64,000 nt of DNA from Geodermatophilus siccatus (GTDB taxonomy: Bacteria; Actinomycetota; Actinomycetes; Mycobacteriales; Geodermatophilaceae), in the NCBI RefSeq assembly GCF_900103785.1, contig NZ_FNHE01000011.1, forward strand, positions 1 to 64,000. The letters are read 5' to 3'. A program made the position numbers and the translations under genes. The stretch's first letter is position 1. Each line of letters starts with the position of its first letter. Under the pieces are notes generated by a model. That model saw only the letters and a list, made by a program, of their open reading frames with translations. It ran no database searches and was not told the origin of the DNA. Positions 9,651 through 21,156 of the stretch are shown here, in pieces.

Positions 9651-10244
9651 CTAGAGCCAGCCGACGACGGAGGCGCCGATGCCGACGTGCAGCACCGCCC
9701 CCGGCACGACGCCGACGGCGGTGCCGAGCGTGGCGGGCAGCCACCGGAGGCTCGACAGGCCGGCGGCGTAGCTGACGACCCAGAACGGCACCGGGCTCAT
9801 CCGCGCGAGCACGACGGCGAGGAAGCCGCGGTCCCGGAACAGCCGGTCGGCGCGCGCCAGCCGCGGGCCGGTGAGCCGGGCGACGGCGTCGCGACCCAGG
9901 TGCCGCCCGAGGGCGAACCCGCCCATCCCGCCGAACCAGCCGGCGAGCACGGCCACCGCGAGCCCCGCCGGGAACCCGGCCGCAGCACCGAGCAGCACCG
10001 ACAGTGCCGTCCGGGGGACCGGCATCATCAGCGCCGCCGACACCCCCAGGACGACGGTGGCCCAGCCGAGGGGGCCCGCGTGGTGGAGCCAGGCCTGCAG
10101 CGCCGGGACGCCGGGCCGCTCCACCGTCAGCGCCACCACGGTGGCCGCGGCCAGCAGCACCCCCAGGACGGCGAGCCGCAGCCACGGCCGGCTGGTCGGC
10201 GGGCTCTCCGGCTCCGGCTGGGGAGATCCGGGCCCGGGGCGCAC
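9651..10244 (-). CDS. TVP38/TMEM64 (DedA-like) membrane protein
   Basis: About 197 residues with an N-terminal proline-rich stretch and five to six hydrophobic segments. The SNARE-associated/VTT signature is visible: LLGAAAGFPAGLAVAVLAGW, GGFALGRHLGRDAV, RFDRG-like LFRDRGFLAVVLARMSPVPF and the closing GTAVGVVPGAVLHVGIG. VTT proteins are thought to act in lipid scrambling or membrane homeostasis. I prefer GTG 10244 because TAGCGT lies exactly seven bases before it, which fits a leaderless transcript. GTG 10253 and ATG 10331 are in-frame alternatives without ribosome sites. Confidence 0.85.
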   Translation of the reverse strand: MRPGPGSPQPEPESPPTSRPWLRLAVLGVLLAAATVVALTVERPGVPALQAWLHHAGPLGWATVVLGVSAALMMPVPRTALSVLLGAAAGFPAGLAVAVLAGWFGGMGGFALGRHLGRDAVARLTGPRLARADRLFRDRGFLAVVLARMSPVPFWVVSYAAGLSSLRWLPATLGTAVGVVPGAVLHVGIGASVVGWL

Positions 10245-10257
10245 GTCGTCCACGCTA
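10245..10257 (-). promoter_or_regulatory. Leaderless promoter -10 (TAGCGT) of the TVP38 gene
   Basis: On the minus strand TAGCGT (10257-10252) is followed by seven bases and then GTG (10244). The same TAnnnT-N6/7-GTG arrangement recurs before several genes in this window, supporting transcription starting at the initiation codon. Confidence 0.5.
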
Positions 10258-10382
10258 CGGGCGCGGCCGGAGAACCCGCTTGCGGCCGCTGCGACGCTGC
10301 GGGCAGTGACCGAGCTCGCGAGATCACGCATGAGCACAGCACCGCCGGGCACGGGTCCGACGAGCGCCAGCGAGGAGGACGC

Positions 10383-10808
10383 GTGACCGACCGTCTGCTC
10401 GTCGACTTCTTCCACGCCCAGCAGCTGGGCCACGCCGTAGAGGCGCTGCAGCACTGCGTCGGGCACGCCGCCGCCCTCCCCGGGCGGGAGGTGTCGGTCC
10501 TGCTCGACGCGACGACCCCGACCGAGCTGGCCACCTGGTGCCCAGCGTTGTCAGCGGTCTTCCCCGTCGACGGGCCGTTCCTCGAGGCCGACCCGGCCGC
10601 CGCGCAGCGGCTGGCCGCCGTCCCGCGCGACTGGGACTGGGTGGTCGACGACACCCGCCGCCACCAGCCCTCCCGGCTCGACGTCTTCCCGGGGATGCGC
10701 GACCACCACGCCGCCTCCGACGCGCACCTGCCCACACGGCGCGGCCGCTCGGTCGTCGGCGCCGAGGCGATCTGGTCGATCGACGGCGTGCACGCCGCGT
10801 ACGCCTGA
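10383..10808 (+). CDS. Conserved hypothetical protein, possibly truncated
   Basis: 141 residues starting at GTG 10383 behind GCGAGGAGGAC. The sequence (MTDRLLVDFFHAQQLGHAVEALQ.., LATWCPALSAVFPVDGPFLE, AVPRDWDWVVDDTRRHQPSR, FPGMRDHHAASDAHL) has a conserved look, and the N-terminal Rossmann-like strand-helix pattern resembles the first domain of glycosyltransferase-B-type proteins. No catalytic motif is identifiable and I do not assign a function. From memory, similar proteins in other actinobacteria are longer, so this copy may have lost its C-terminal half. The next gene begins five bases downstream. Confidence 0.6.
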   Translation: MTDRLLVDFFHAQQLGHAVEALQHCVGHAAALPGREVSVLLDATTPTELATWCPALSAVFPVDGPFLEADPAAAQRLAAVPRDWDWVVDDTRRHQPSRLDVFPGMRDHHAASDAHLPTRRGRSVVGAEAIWSIDGVHAAYA

Positions 10809-10812
10809 CGCC

Positions 10813-11370
10813 GTGCACCATGGCCGGGTGGCGGAGAGCCGGCTGGTCAGGGACGCGACGGTCGAGGACGCCGCCGCGTGCGCCCGCATCTACGAGCCCT
10901 ACGTCCGCGACACCCCCGTCTCCCTCGAGCTGGAGCCGCCGACGGCCGCGGAGGTGGCCGCCCGCATCGCCGCCGCGCTCACCCGGCACGCCTGGGTGGT
11001 CCTCGAGGACGGCGGCCGGGTCGTCGGCTACGCCTACGGCTCGACGTTCAACCCCCGCGCCGCCTACGACTGGTCGACGTCGGTGAGCGTCTACACCGGG
11101 ACCGGACGCCGCACCGGCGCCGGCCGCGCGCTCTACGCCGCGCTGTTCGACCGCCTGGCCGCCCGCGGCTTCCGCACCGCGCTGGCCGGCGTGGCGCTGC
11201 CCAACGACGCCAGCGTCGGCCTGCACACGGCGATGGGCTTCGAGCCGGTCGGCACCTACCGCCGGGTCGGCTGGAAGCTCGGTCGCTGGCACGACGTCGC
11301 CTGGTTCCAGCGCCCGCTCGGCGACGGCCCGACGGACGGCGACGGCGGCCCGCCCGCCCCGCTGGGGTGA
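10813..11370 (+). CDS. GNAT N-acetyltransferase, phosphinothricin-acetyltransferase-like
   Basis: Single GNAT domain of about 180 residues. The start RDATVEDAAACARIYEPYV matches the Pat/Bar/YwnH branch, as does GYAYGSTFNPRAAYDWSTSVSVY. The acetyl-CoA-binding loop is GRRTGAGRALYAALFDRL. HTAMGFEPVGTYRRVGWKLG with the tail WHDVAWFQRPL is diagnostic for this branch. It acetylates amino groups of amino-acid-like compounds (phosphinothricin or methionine sulfone in known members); the natural substrate here is unknown. The start is GTG 10813 or GTG 10828; neither has a clear ribosome site. The tail is a low-complexity Gly/Pro stretch. Confidence 0.87.
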   Translation: MHHGRVAESRLVRDATVEDAAACARIYEPYVRDTPVSLELEPPTAAEVAARIAAALTRHAWVVLEDGGRVVGYAYGSTFNPRAAYDWSTSVSVYTGTGRRTGAGRALYAALFDRLAARGFRTALAGVALPNDASVGLHTAMGFEPVGTYRRVGWKLGRWHDVAWFQRPLGDGPTDGDGGPPAPLG

Positions 11371-11398
11371 GCGTGGACACGGCGGCCCTGCCGGGAGA

Positions 11399-11416
11399 TA
11401 CTAGGACGTCCAACTA
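11399..11416. promoter_or_regulatory. Imperfect palindrome around GGACGTCC upstream of icmF
   Basis: TACTAGGACGTCCAACTA has a perfect 8-bp core GGACGTCC and matches its own reverse complement at 14 of 18 positions. It lies 45 bases before the icmF ATG, in the only A+T-richer stretch of the gap, and overlaps possible -10 boxes (GATACT, TACTAG). It looks like an operator for a dimeric (TetR-like) repressor. The regulator is not in this window with certainty. Confidence 0.5.
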
Positions 11417-11460
11417 AATCGGCGCGGGTCGCGAACCGGCGTCCGACTCCGGGAGCGGCA

Positions 11461-14400
11461 TGCCGTCCGACCTGCACGTCCCCACCCACCCGGTCCGCTT
11501 CGTGACCGCGGCGAGCCTGTTCGACGGCCACGACGCCGCGATCAACGTGATGCGCCGGCTGCTGCAGAGCCAGGGCGCCGAGGTCGTGCACCTCGGGCAC
11601 GACCGCAGCGTCGACTCGGTCGTCCGCGCGGCGCTGGAGGAGGACGTGCAGGGGGTGGCGATCTCCTCCTACCAGGGCGGGCACGTCGAGTACTTCACCT
11701 ACCTGGTGGAGCGGCTGGCCGAGGCCGGTGCCGGGCACGTCGAGGTCTTCGGCGGCGGCGGGGGTGTGATCGTCCCGGAGGAGATCGCGCTGCTCCGCGA
11801 GCGCGGCGTGCGGATCTTCAGCCCCGAGGACGGCCAGCGCCTCGGCCTGCCCGGCATGGTCAACGAGCTGATCCGCGAGTGCGACGTCGACCTGACCCGG
11901 AACGGTCCGGACGTCGAGGCGCTGCTCACCGGCGACCCCGCCGCCCTGGCGCGCGCGATCACCGTGCTCGAGGCCGGCCGTGACGCCGACCTCGCGGCCC
12001 GGGTGCGGCAGGCGGCCGACGGCCGGACGGTCCCGGTCCTCGGCATCACCGGCACCGGCGGCTCCGGCAAGTCCTCGCTCACCGACGAGCTGCTGCGCCG
12101 GCTGCGCACCGACCAGGAGGACAAGCTGCGGGTCGCCGTCCTGGCGATCGACCCGACCCGGCGGCGTGGCGGCGGGGCGCTGCTCGGCGACCGGATCCGG
12201 ATGAACGCCCTCGAGACCGGAGAGGGGTCGCACACCTTCTTCCGCTCGCTGGCCACCCGCAGCGCCGGCGCAGAGACCCCCGAGCACCTGGACGACGTGC
12301 TGTGCGCGGTCAAGGCCGCCGGCTTCGACCTGGTGATCGTGGAGACGCCCGGCATCGGGCAGGGCGACGCCGGGATCGTGCCGTTCTCCGACGTGGCGCT
12401 GTACGTGATGACGCCGGAGTTCGGCGCCGCGTCGCAGCTGGAGAAGATCGACATGCTCGACTTCGCCGACGTCGTCGCGATCAACAAGTACGAGCGGCGC
12501 GGGGCCGAGGACGCCCGGCGGGACGTCGCCCGGCAGATGGTGCGCAACCGCGAGGCGTTCGGGCAGCCCTGGGAGGACATGCCGGTCTTCGGCACCAGCG
12601 CCGCCCGCTTCAACGACGACGGCGTCACCGCGCTCTACCAGCACCTGCTCGGCCTGCTCGTCGAGAAGGGCCTGCCCGCGGGCGCCGGCGTCCTGCCGCG
12701 GGTCGACGTCAAGGCCTCGAGCGGCCTGACCAGCGTCGTCCCCGCTCAGCGGGCGCGGTACCTCGCCGAGATCACCGAGGCCATCCGCGGCTACCACGCG
12801 ACCACCGAGGCGCAGGCGGCGGTCGTGCGCCGCCGGCAGCACCTGACCACCGCCGCCGAGGTGCTGGACGGGGACGCCGCCGCGGCCGCCCGCGCCGCGG
12901 TCGAGGCCGCGGACCGCGAGCTGCTGCCCGAGGTGCGCGACCTGCTCGACGAGTGGCCGGCGCGGGTCGAGGCCTACTCCGGGGACGAGTACGTGTACAC
13001 GGTCCGCGGCAGGGAGATCCGCACGCCGCTGACCCGCGAGACGCTGTCCGGGTCGAAGGTGCGCCGGGTCGCGCTGCCGCGGACCCGGGACGACGCCGAG
13101 CTGCTGCGCTTCCTGCGCCGGGAGAACCTGCCCGGCGGCTACCCGTTCACGGCCGGCGTCTTCCCGTTCAAGCGGCAGGGCGAGGCGCCCGCGCGGATGT
13201 TCGCCGGCGAGGGCGACGCCTTCCGCACCAACCGCCGCTTCAAGCTCCTGTCCGCCGGCAACGAGGCCACCCGGCTGTCGACGGCGTTCGACTCGGTCAC
13301 CCTCTACGGCCGCGACCCCGACCCGCGCCCCGACGTCTACGGCAAGGTCGGCACCTCCGGGGTCTCCATCGCCACGCTCGACGACATGGAGGTGCTCTAC
13401 AGCGGCTTCGACCTCTGCGCCCCGACGACGTCGGTGTCGATGACCATCAACGGCCCGGCGCCGGCGATCCTGGCGATGTTCCTCAACACCGCGATCGACC
13501 AGCGCCTGGACGCCTTCCGCGAGGATGAGGGCCGCGAGCCCGACGCCGCCGAGGCCGAGGAGATCCGCGCCTGGGTGCTGGCCAACGTCCGCGGCACGGT
13601 GCAGGCCGACATCCTCAAGGAGGACCAGGGCCAGAACACCTGCATCTTCTCGACCGAGTTCGCGCTGCGCTGCATGGCCGACATCCAGCAGTGGTTCATC
13701 GACCACCGGGTGCGCAACTTCTACTCGGTGTCGATCTCCGGCTACCACATCGCCGAGGCCGGGGCGAACCCGATCAGCCAGCTCGCCTTCACCCTCGCCA
13801 ACGGCTTCACCTACGTCGAGGCCTACCTGGCGCGTGGCATGGACATCGACGACTTCGCGCCCAACCTGTCGTTCTTCTTCTCCAACGGCATGGACGCCGA
13901 GTACTCGGTGATCGGCCGGGTCGCCCGCCGCATCTGGGCGGTGGCGATGCGGGAGCGCTACGGCGCCGGGCCGCGCTCGCAGCAGCTGAAGTACCACGTG
14001 CAGACCTCGGGCCGGTCGCTGCACGCCCAGGAGATGGACTTCAACGACATCCGGACGACGCTGCAGGCCCTCTGCGCCATCTACGACAACGCCAACAGCC
14101 TGCACACCAACGCCTACGACGAGGCCGTGACCACCCCGAGCGAGCAGTCCGTCCGCCGGGCCCTGGCCATCCAGATGATCATCGACAAGGAGTGGGGGCT
14201 CGCCGGCAACGAGAACCCGCTGCAGGGCTCGTTCGTCATCGAGGAGCTCACCGACCTGGTCGAGGAGGCGGTGCTGGCCGAGTTCGACCGGATCGCCGAG
14301 CGCGGCGGCGTGCTGGGCGCGATGGAGACCGGCTACCAGCGCGGCAAGATCCAGGACGAGTCGATGCTCTACGAGCACCGCAAGCACGACGGCAGCCTGC

Positions 14401-14693
14401 CGATAGTCGGGGTCAACACCTTCCTCGACCCGCACCGCGACCAGACGCCGCCGAAGCCGCTGGAGCTCGCCCGCGCCACCGAGGCCGAGAAGCAGTCGCA
14501 GCTGCAGCGGCTCGCGGACTTCCACGCCCGCCACGCCGACGAGGCCCCGGCCGCGCTGGCCGAGCTGCAGCGGGCGGCGACCGAGGGCGGCAACGTCTTC
14601 GCCGCGCTGATGGACGCCGTCCGGGTCTGCTCGCTCGGCCAGATCAGCGACGCCTTCTTCGAGGTGGGCGGCCAGTACCGGCGGAACGTCTAG
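11461..14693 (+). CDS. icmF: Fused isobutyryl-CoA mutase (B12 domain - G-protein - mutase)
   Basis: 1077 residues, the usual IcmF length. Residues 1-150 are the cobalamin-binding domain (SLFDGHDAAINVMRRLL, where the His is the lower Co ligand). Residues 190-420 are a MeaB-type chaperone GTPase with P-loop GTGGSGKSSLTDELL and INKYERRGAEDARRDV. From about 540 comes the mutase barrel, with FYSVSISGYHIAEAGANP, LSFFFSNGMDAEYSVIGR and QTSGRSLHAQEMDFNDIR. It interconverts isobutyryl-CoA and butyryl-CoA (some members act on pivalyl/isovaleryl-CoA) using adenosylcobalamin; the fused GTPase guards cofactor loading. The ATG at 11461 follows CGGGAGCGGC. A short-chain dehydrogenase follows after nine bases. 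Confidence 0.96.
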
Positions 14694-14702
14694 GGGCGCG
14701 TC

Positions 14703-15479
14703 GTGCTCGACGGTCAGGTCGCCGCGGTGAGCGGCGCGGGGAGCGGGATCGGTCGGGCGATCGCGCTGCGCCTGGCGGCCGAGGGCGCCGACGTCGTCCT
14801 CGCCGGGCGGTCGGCCGGCCCCATGGAGCAGGTCGCCGAGCAGATCCGCACGGCGGGCCGACGGGCCCTGGTCGTCGCGATGGACCTGAAGGACCCGGCG
14901 TCGGTCGACGCGGCGGCGCAGGCGGCGGTCGGGGAGTTCGGCCGGGTGGACGTGCTGGTCAACAACAGCGGCATCGGCGGACCCAGCGCTCCGCTGGTGG
15001 AGATGCCGCTGGAGGAGTGGGAGGACACCCTCCGGGTCAACGTGACCGGCACGATGCTGGCCTGCCGTGCCTTCCTGCCCGGCATGATCGCCCGCGGCTC
15101 GGGCTCGGTCGTCGTCATCGGATCGGTGACCGGTAAGCGGCCCCTGGTGAACCGGACGCCCTACGCCGCGTCGAAGATGGCGCTCGTCGGCCTGGTCCGC
15201 ACGCTGGCGTGGGAGCTCGGGTCGTCCGGCGTCCGGGTCAACCTGGTGTCGCCGGGCGGGGTCGAGGGCCCGCGGATCGCCTGGGTGCTGGAGCAGCAGG
15301 CGGCCTCCCGCGGGATCTCCGTGGAGCAGGCCCGGGCCGAGTTCGCCGGCGGTGCGGCCCTGCAGCGGCTGGTCGACGCCGACGACGTCGCGCACGCCGT
15401 CGCCTTCCTGGCGTCGGACCGGGCGGCCGGCATCACGGGGGAGGACCTCAACGTCTCGGCCGGGCTGGTCATGTATTGA
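14703..15479 (+). CDS. Short-chain dehydrogenase/reductase
   Basis: 258-residue classical SDR. It has the Rossmann motif GAGSGIGRA (residues 11-19), NNSGIGG, and catalytic Ser in VIGSVTGKR with YAASK (Tyr/Lys) about a dozen residues on. The cofactor loop lacks a basic residue right after GAGSGIGRA, and LAGRS after strand two suggests NADP(H) may be accepted. The substrate is unknown. The gene lies nine bases downstream of icmF, so it is probably co-transcribed and may act on a hydroxy- or keto-acyl intermediate of branched-acid metabolism (inference from context). The start is GTG 14703. A conserved-loop hairpin follows the stop directly. Confidence 0.92.
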   Translation: MLDGQVAAVSGAGSGIGRAIALRLAAEGADVVLAGRSAGPMEQVAEQIRTAGRRALVVAMDLKDPASVDAAAQAAVGEFGRVDVLVNNSGIGGPSAPLVEMPLEEWEDTLRVNVTGTMLACRAFLPGMIARGSGSVVVIGSVTGKRPLVNRTPYAASKMALVGLVRTLAWELGSSGVRVNLVSPGGVEGPRIAWVLEQQAASRGISVEQARAEFAGGAALQRLVDADDVAHAVAFLASDRAAGITGEDLNVSAGLVMY

Positions 15480-15541
15480 GGACCCCCGTGCCCCCCACCG
15501 TTCGCAGGCTCACGGCGGGCCCCTGCCCGGGGGCCGTCCCC
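15480..15541 (+). terminator. Post-stop hairpin, copy A of the TCGCAGGCTC-loop family
   Basis: It begins at the base after the SDR stop with GGACCCCC. The arms CCCACCGT (15494-15501) and ACGGCGGG (15512-15519) pair over eight positions with one A-C mismatch around the loop TCGCAGGCTC. A second G/C hairpin follows (GGCCCC..GGGGCC). Four further copies occur in the window. Confidence 0.65.
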
Positions 15542-15554
15542 TTCCCTCACCACC

Positions 15555-16316
15555 GTGCTGACTGACGACCTCGGCACGCCGGTCGACCTGCCGCGGCCGC
15601 CGCGGCGGGTGGTGTCGCTGGTCCCGTCGCTCACCGAGGCGCTGGCGGAGACGGCCCCCGAGCGGCTGGTGGGCGCCACCGACTGGTGCACCCACCCGGC
15701 GGACCTCGACGTGCCGCGCGTGCGGGGCACCAAGAACCCCGACCGCGCGGCGATCGCGGCGCTCGAGCCGGACCTGGTGGTCTGCAACCGGGAGGAGAAC
15801 CGGCGGCTGGACGTCGACCGGCTGCGGGCGGCCGGCGTCCCGGTGTGGGTGACCGTCATCGAGTCGGTCGACGAGGCGCTCACCTCGATGCGCCGGCTGT
15901 TCGCCGAGGTGCTCGACGTCGGGGAGCCGGGCTGGCTGGCGACGGCGGCCGCGGAGTGGGCCCGGCCGGTACCCGCACCGCCGCGCCGGGTCGCCGTCCC
16001 GGTGTGGCGCGACCCGTGGATGGTGGTCGGCCCGCGCACCTTCACCGGCGACGTGCTGGCCCGGCTCGGGCTGGTCAACGTCTTCGGCGCGGGGGAGGAC
16101 CGCTACCCGCACGTGTCGGTCGAGGCCGTGCGGGCGGCGGGACCGGACGTCGTCGTCCTGCCCGACGAGCCCTACGCCTTCACCGCGGACGACGGACCCG
16201 AGGCGTTCCCCGGGATCCGCACCGCGCTGGTGTCCGGCCGCGACCTCACCTGGTACGGCCCCTCGCTGGGCCCGGCCCGGCAGCGGCTGCTGGACGGGAT
16301 CCGCCCCGACCGATGA
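15555..16316 (+). CDS. BtuF-like substrate-binding protein (helical backbone metal receptor), no signal peptide
   Basis: 253 residues of the periplasmic-binding-protein-like fold used for cobalamin or siderophores. It opens with RRVVSLVPSLTEALAET, then GATDWCTHPADL, RGTKNPDRAAIAALEPDLVV, the second-lobe motif DVLARLGLVNVFG and AGPDVVVLPDEPYAF. No signal peptide or lipobox is present: the GTG start at 15555 leads straight into the domain, so the protein appears cytoplasmic. It lies downstream of the B12-dependent IcmF, which suggests corrinoid binding or a repurposed function (inference). Its stop overlaps the next start as ATGA. Confidence 0.82.
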   Translation: MLTDDLGTPVDLPRPPRRVVSLVPSLTEALAETAPERLVGATDWCTHPADLDVPRVRGTKNPDRAAIAALEPDLVVCNREENRRLDVDRLRAAGVPVWVTVIESVDEALTSMRRLFAEVLDVGEPGWLATAAAEWARPVPAPPRRVAVPVWRDPWMVVGPRTFTGDVLARLGLVNVFGAGEDRYPHVSVEAVRAAGPDVVVLPDEPYAFTADDGPEAFPGIRTALVSGRDLTWYGPSLGPARQRLLDGIRPDR

Positions 16317-17467
16317 GACCGGTGGTCGGCCGGGGTCTGCCCTCCGTGGACCTCGAACCGGTGCGGACCGTCCTGCAGCGCCAGGTGGACGAGGGCCGGC
16401 TGCCCGGTTTCGCCGCCGCCGTCCGGCACGGCGGGAGGACGGCGGTGCTCACCGGCGGCACGACCGCCGCCGACGGTGGCGACGCGATGCGTCCGGACAC
16501 GCTGTTCCGCCTCGCCTCGGTGACCAAGCCGGTCGCCGGCGCGCTGACCCTCGCCCTGGTGGAGGACGGCGTGCTGGGGCTGGACGACCCGGTCGCCGAG
16601 TGGCTGCCCGAGCTCGCCGCTCCACGGGTCCTGCGCGATCGGACCGGCCCGCTGACCGACACCGTGCCTGCCGGGCGGCCGGTCACGGTGCGACACCTGC
16701 TCACCGGCACGCCGGGATTCGGCGGGCTCTGGGACGGCAGCCCGCTGGACCGGGCGATCGGGGAGCGCGCCATCGGCCCCGGGCCCTGGCCGCCGCAGAT
16801 GGCCCCCGACGAGTACCTGCGCCGGCTCGCCGAGCTGCCGTTCGCCGCCCAGCCCGGCGAGCTGTGGCTGTACCACCTGGCCGCCGACGTGCTGGGCGTG
16901 CTGCTCGCCCGCGCCGCCGGTCGGCCGGTGTCGGCGCTGCTGGCCGACCGGGTGACCGGCCCGCTGGGGCTGACCGGCACCGCGTTCACCGCGGCCGACC
17001 CGGCCCGGCTGGCGACCGTCCACGAGGCCACCCCGGACGGCCTGGTCCCGGTGGATGCGCCCGACGCCACCGTCCCGCCGGCGTTCGAGTCCCTGGCGGC
17101 CGGCCTGGTGTCCACCGCGCCGGACGTCCTGGCGTTCCTGGCCGCGCTGGCCGACGGCGGCGCCCCCGTGCTCGGACCGGCGTCCGTGGCCGCGCTGACC
17201 GCCGACTCCCTCACCCCGGCGCAGCGCGCGGCTGCGGCCGGCTTCCTCGGGCCCGGGGTCTCCTGGGGGTTGCAGACCGGGGTGTGCGTCGAGCCGGTCG
17301 AGCCGTGGACCACTCCCGGCCGCTTCGGCTGGGACGGTGGCACCGGTACCAGCGCCTGGGCCGACCCTGCCCGCGACGTGGTCGCCGTCCTGCTCACCGG
17401 CCGGCTCTGGTCCGGCCCGGACGACGAGCCGCGCGACTTCTGGCGGACGCTGTACGCGAGCCTGTAG
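16313..17467 (+). CDS. Serine hydrolase of the beta-lactamase / class C family
   Basis: 384 residues with the penicillin-binding-protein fold. The nucleophile motif SxxK is FRLASVTKPVAG (near residue 70). The second motif, normally YxN, reads LYHLAAD with Leu at the third position. The third motif region is GWDGGTGTSAWADP near the C-terminus, similar to HGGHTG-like loops of EstB-type esterases. It most likely hydrolyses esters or small amides rather than beta-lactams. No signal peptide is seen, so a cytoplasmic location is likely. The start ATG overlaps the stop of the BtuF-like gene by ATGA, so the two are coupled. Confidence 0.85.
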   Translation: MRPVVGRGLPSVDLEPVRTVLQRQVDEGRLPGFAAAVRHGGRTAVLTGGTTAADGGDAMRPDTLFRLASVTKPVAGALTLALVEDGVLGLDDPVAEWLPELAAPRVLRDRTGPLTDTVPAGRPVTVRHLLTGTPGFGGLWDGSPLDRAIGERAIGPGPWPPQMAPDEYLRRLAELPFAAQPGELWLYHLAADVLGVLLARAAGRPVSALLADRVTGPLGLTGTAFTAADPARLATVHEATPDGLVPVDAPDATVPPAFESLAAGLVSTAPDVLAFLAALADGGAPVLGPASVAALTADSLTPAQRAAAAGFLGPGVSWGLQTGVCVEPVEPWTTPGRFGWDGGTGTSAWADPARDVVAVLLTGRLWSGPDDEPRDFWRTLYASL

Positions 17468-17498
17468 CCCCTGTCCTGCGGATCACGTGTCCGCTGCC

Positions 17499-17525
17499 GA
17501 GGTCGGCCCATGGGCGGCCGGCCTC
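17499..17525. terminator. Hairpin between converging genes (serine hydrolase / katG)
   Basis: The arms GAGGTCGGCC (17499-17508) and GGCCGGCCTC (17516-17525) pair over ten positions, with one G-T wobble, around a seven-base loop. It sits between two converging stops and can serve both strands. There is no T-run, as is common in high-GC actinobacteria. Confidence 0.5.
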
Positions 17526-17535
17526 GACGTCGGGA

Positions 17536-20061
<2,526 letters not shown>

Positions 20062-20424
20062 TCAGCCCTTGGCGTACGTCTCGGCCGTCTTGCTCTCGAA
20101 CTCCAACGCCACGACCGGTTCCTCACCGACGACCCAGGCGTCGTGGCCCGGCTCGAGGCGGTAGACGTCACCCGCGCCGAGGTCGGCCTCGGCGCCGTCG
20201 TTGGCAGCGACGTGGATCGTGCCCGACACGAGGAACCCCAGGTGCGCAGCCTGGCAGCTGTCCCCGCCGACCACCGGTCTGATGCACTCCGACCACCTCC
20301 AGCCCGGCTGGAGGGTGTAGCGGCCCACGGTGGCGTCGCCCAGGTGGACGACGCTCATGCTGGTCTTCTCCGGCGTGCGGGTCTCATCGGGGTGGTCCAT
20401 GTTCTTGAACTCGATGCTGGCCAT
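20062..20424 (-). CDS. Cupin-domain protein
   Basis: 120 residues forming a single cupin barrel: YTLQPGWRWSECIRP, HLGFLVSGTIHVAANDG, DLGAGDVYRLEPGHDAWVVG. The usual metal-binding HxH of motif 1 is replaced by WSECI, with one His in the loop before the second strand and one in the C-terminal motif (PGHDAW), so metal binding is uncertain. Proteins of this type are often small-ligand sensors or isomerases. The start ATG at 20424 has an excellent ribosome site (AGAGGAGGACC). It lies downstream of the MaoC gene on the same strand with a 174-base gap, so it likely has its own promoter. Confidence 0.82.
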   Translation of the reverse strand: MASIEFKNMDHPDETRTPEKTSMSVVHLGDATVGRYTLQPGWRWSECIRPVVGGDSCQAAHLGFLVSGTIHVAANDGAEADLGAGDVYRLEPGHDAWVVGEEPVVALEFESKTAETYAKG

Positions 20425-20598
20425 CGCCGGGTCCTCCTCTGGTGGAGATCAAGGACCTGAATCGACCGGGCCGCGTCCCGCACAGCGACAGTCGGTCGGG
20501 AAGCCCTGGTGTGCTGGGCAGGACCGTCCGGTCCAGACAACTGTCGTCGCGCGACGCTGGGAGGTCAACGATCTCCGCCGCGACCAGGCCGAGCCCGT

Positions 20599-21156
20599 TC
20601 AGCGATCGGATCCGCAGGACGGACCCTGGGCGGGGCGGACCCGGACCAGGTTCATGGCGGTCATGGTCAGCACGACGGTGCCGTCCTGCCGCATCAGCTC
20701 GACGCGCGTGCGCACCAGCCCCCGGTCAGGCTTCGACCGCGACGGCCGGGCCTCGGCGACCGTCGTCCGCAGGGTGAGCTCGTCGCCCGGCCGCACCGGG
20801 GCCACCCACCGCAGCTCGTCGACCCCCGGGGAGCCGAGGCTGGAGACGGGGGAGAGGTACTCGTCGGCCAGCAGCCGCATCATCAGCGCGCAGGTGTGCC
20901 AGCCGCTGGCGATGAGCCCGCCGAACGGCCCGGCCGCCGCGGCCTCGGCGTCGACGTGGAACGGCTGCGGGTCGAACCGGCGGCCGAAGTCGACGACGTC
21001 GTCCTCCGCGACCCGCAGCGGGCCGTGCTCGGCGGTCGTCCCGGGCACGTAGTCCTCGAACCAGCGCTCGCTCACGACGTGGGCCGGTTCGCTCCCGCGG
21101 GACGCTCCGCTCCTCGCTCGTTCCTCGCTGACGGGCTTCCGTCCCTGTCCGCTCAC
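20599..21156 (-). CDS. MaoC-like dehydratase with N-terminus extended by a short insertion
   Basis: Hot-dog fold MaoC protein. The domain starts near residue 28 (VSERWFEDYVPG) and contains the hydratase motif DFGRRFDPQPFHVDAEAA, FGGLIASGWHTCALMMRL and RWVAPVRPGDELTL. It probably hydrates a trans-enoyl-CoA. GTG 21156 lies seven bases after TACGGT and fits a leaderless start. The first 27 residues it encodes (MSGQGRKPVSEERARSGASR..) are unlike any MaoC start. They come from a short element bounded by 14-bp direct repeats that each contain GTGAGCG. The ancestral start is then the second GTG at 21075. Divergent to the racemase gene. Confidence 0.85.
   Translation of the reverse strand: MSGQGRKPVSEERARSGASRGSEPAHVVSERWFEDYVPGTTAEHGPLRVAEDDVVDFGRRFDPQPFHVDAEAAAAGPFGGLIASGWHTCALMMRLLADEYLSPVSSLGSPGVDELRWVAPVRPGDELTLRTTVAEARPSRSKPDRGLVRTRVELMRQDGTVVLTMTAMNLVRVRPAQGPSCGSDR

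Noticed and set aside
11256..15395. A 1379-codon open frame antisense to icmF and the SDR gene
   Set aside because: It is the mirror of a GC-rich coding strand: translation is a Val/Gly/Arg/Leu/Asp-biased sequence with no domain, while the sense strand gives a perfect IcmF.
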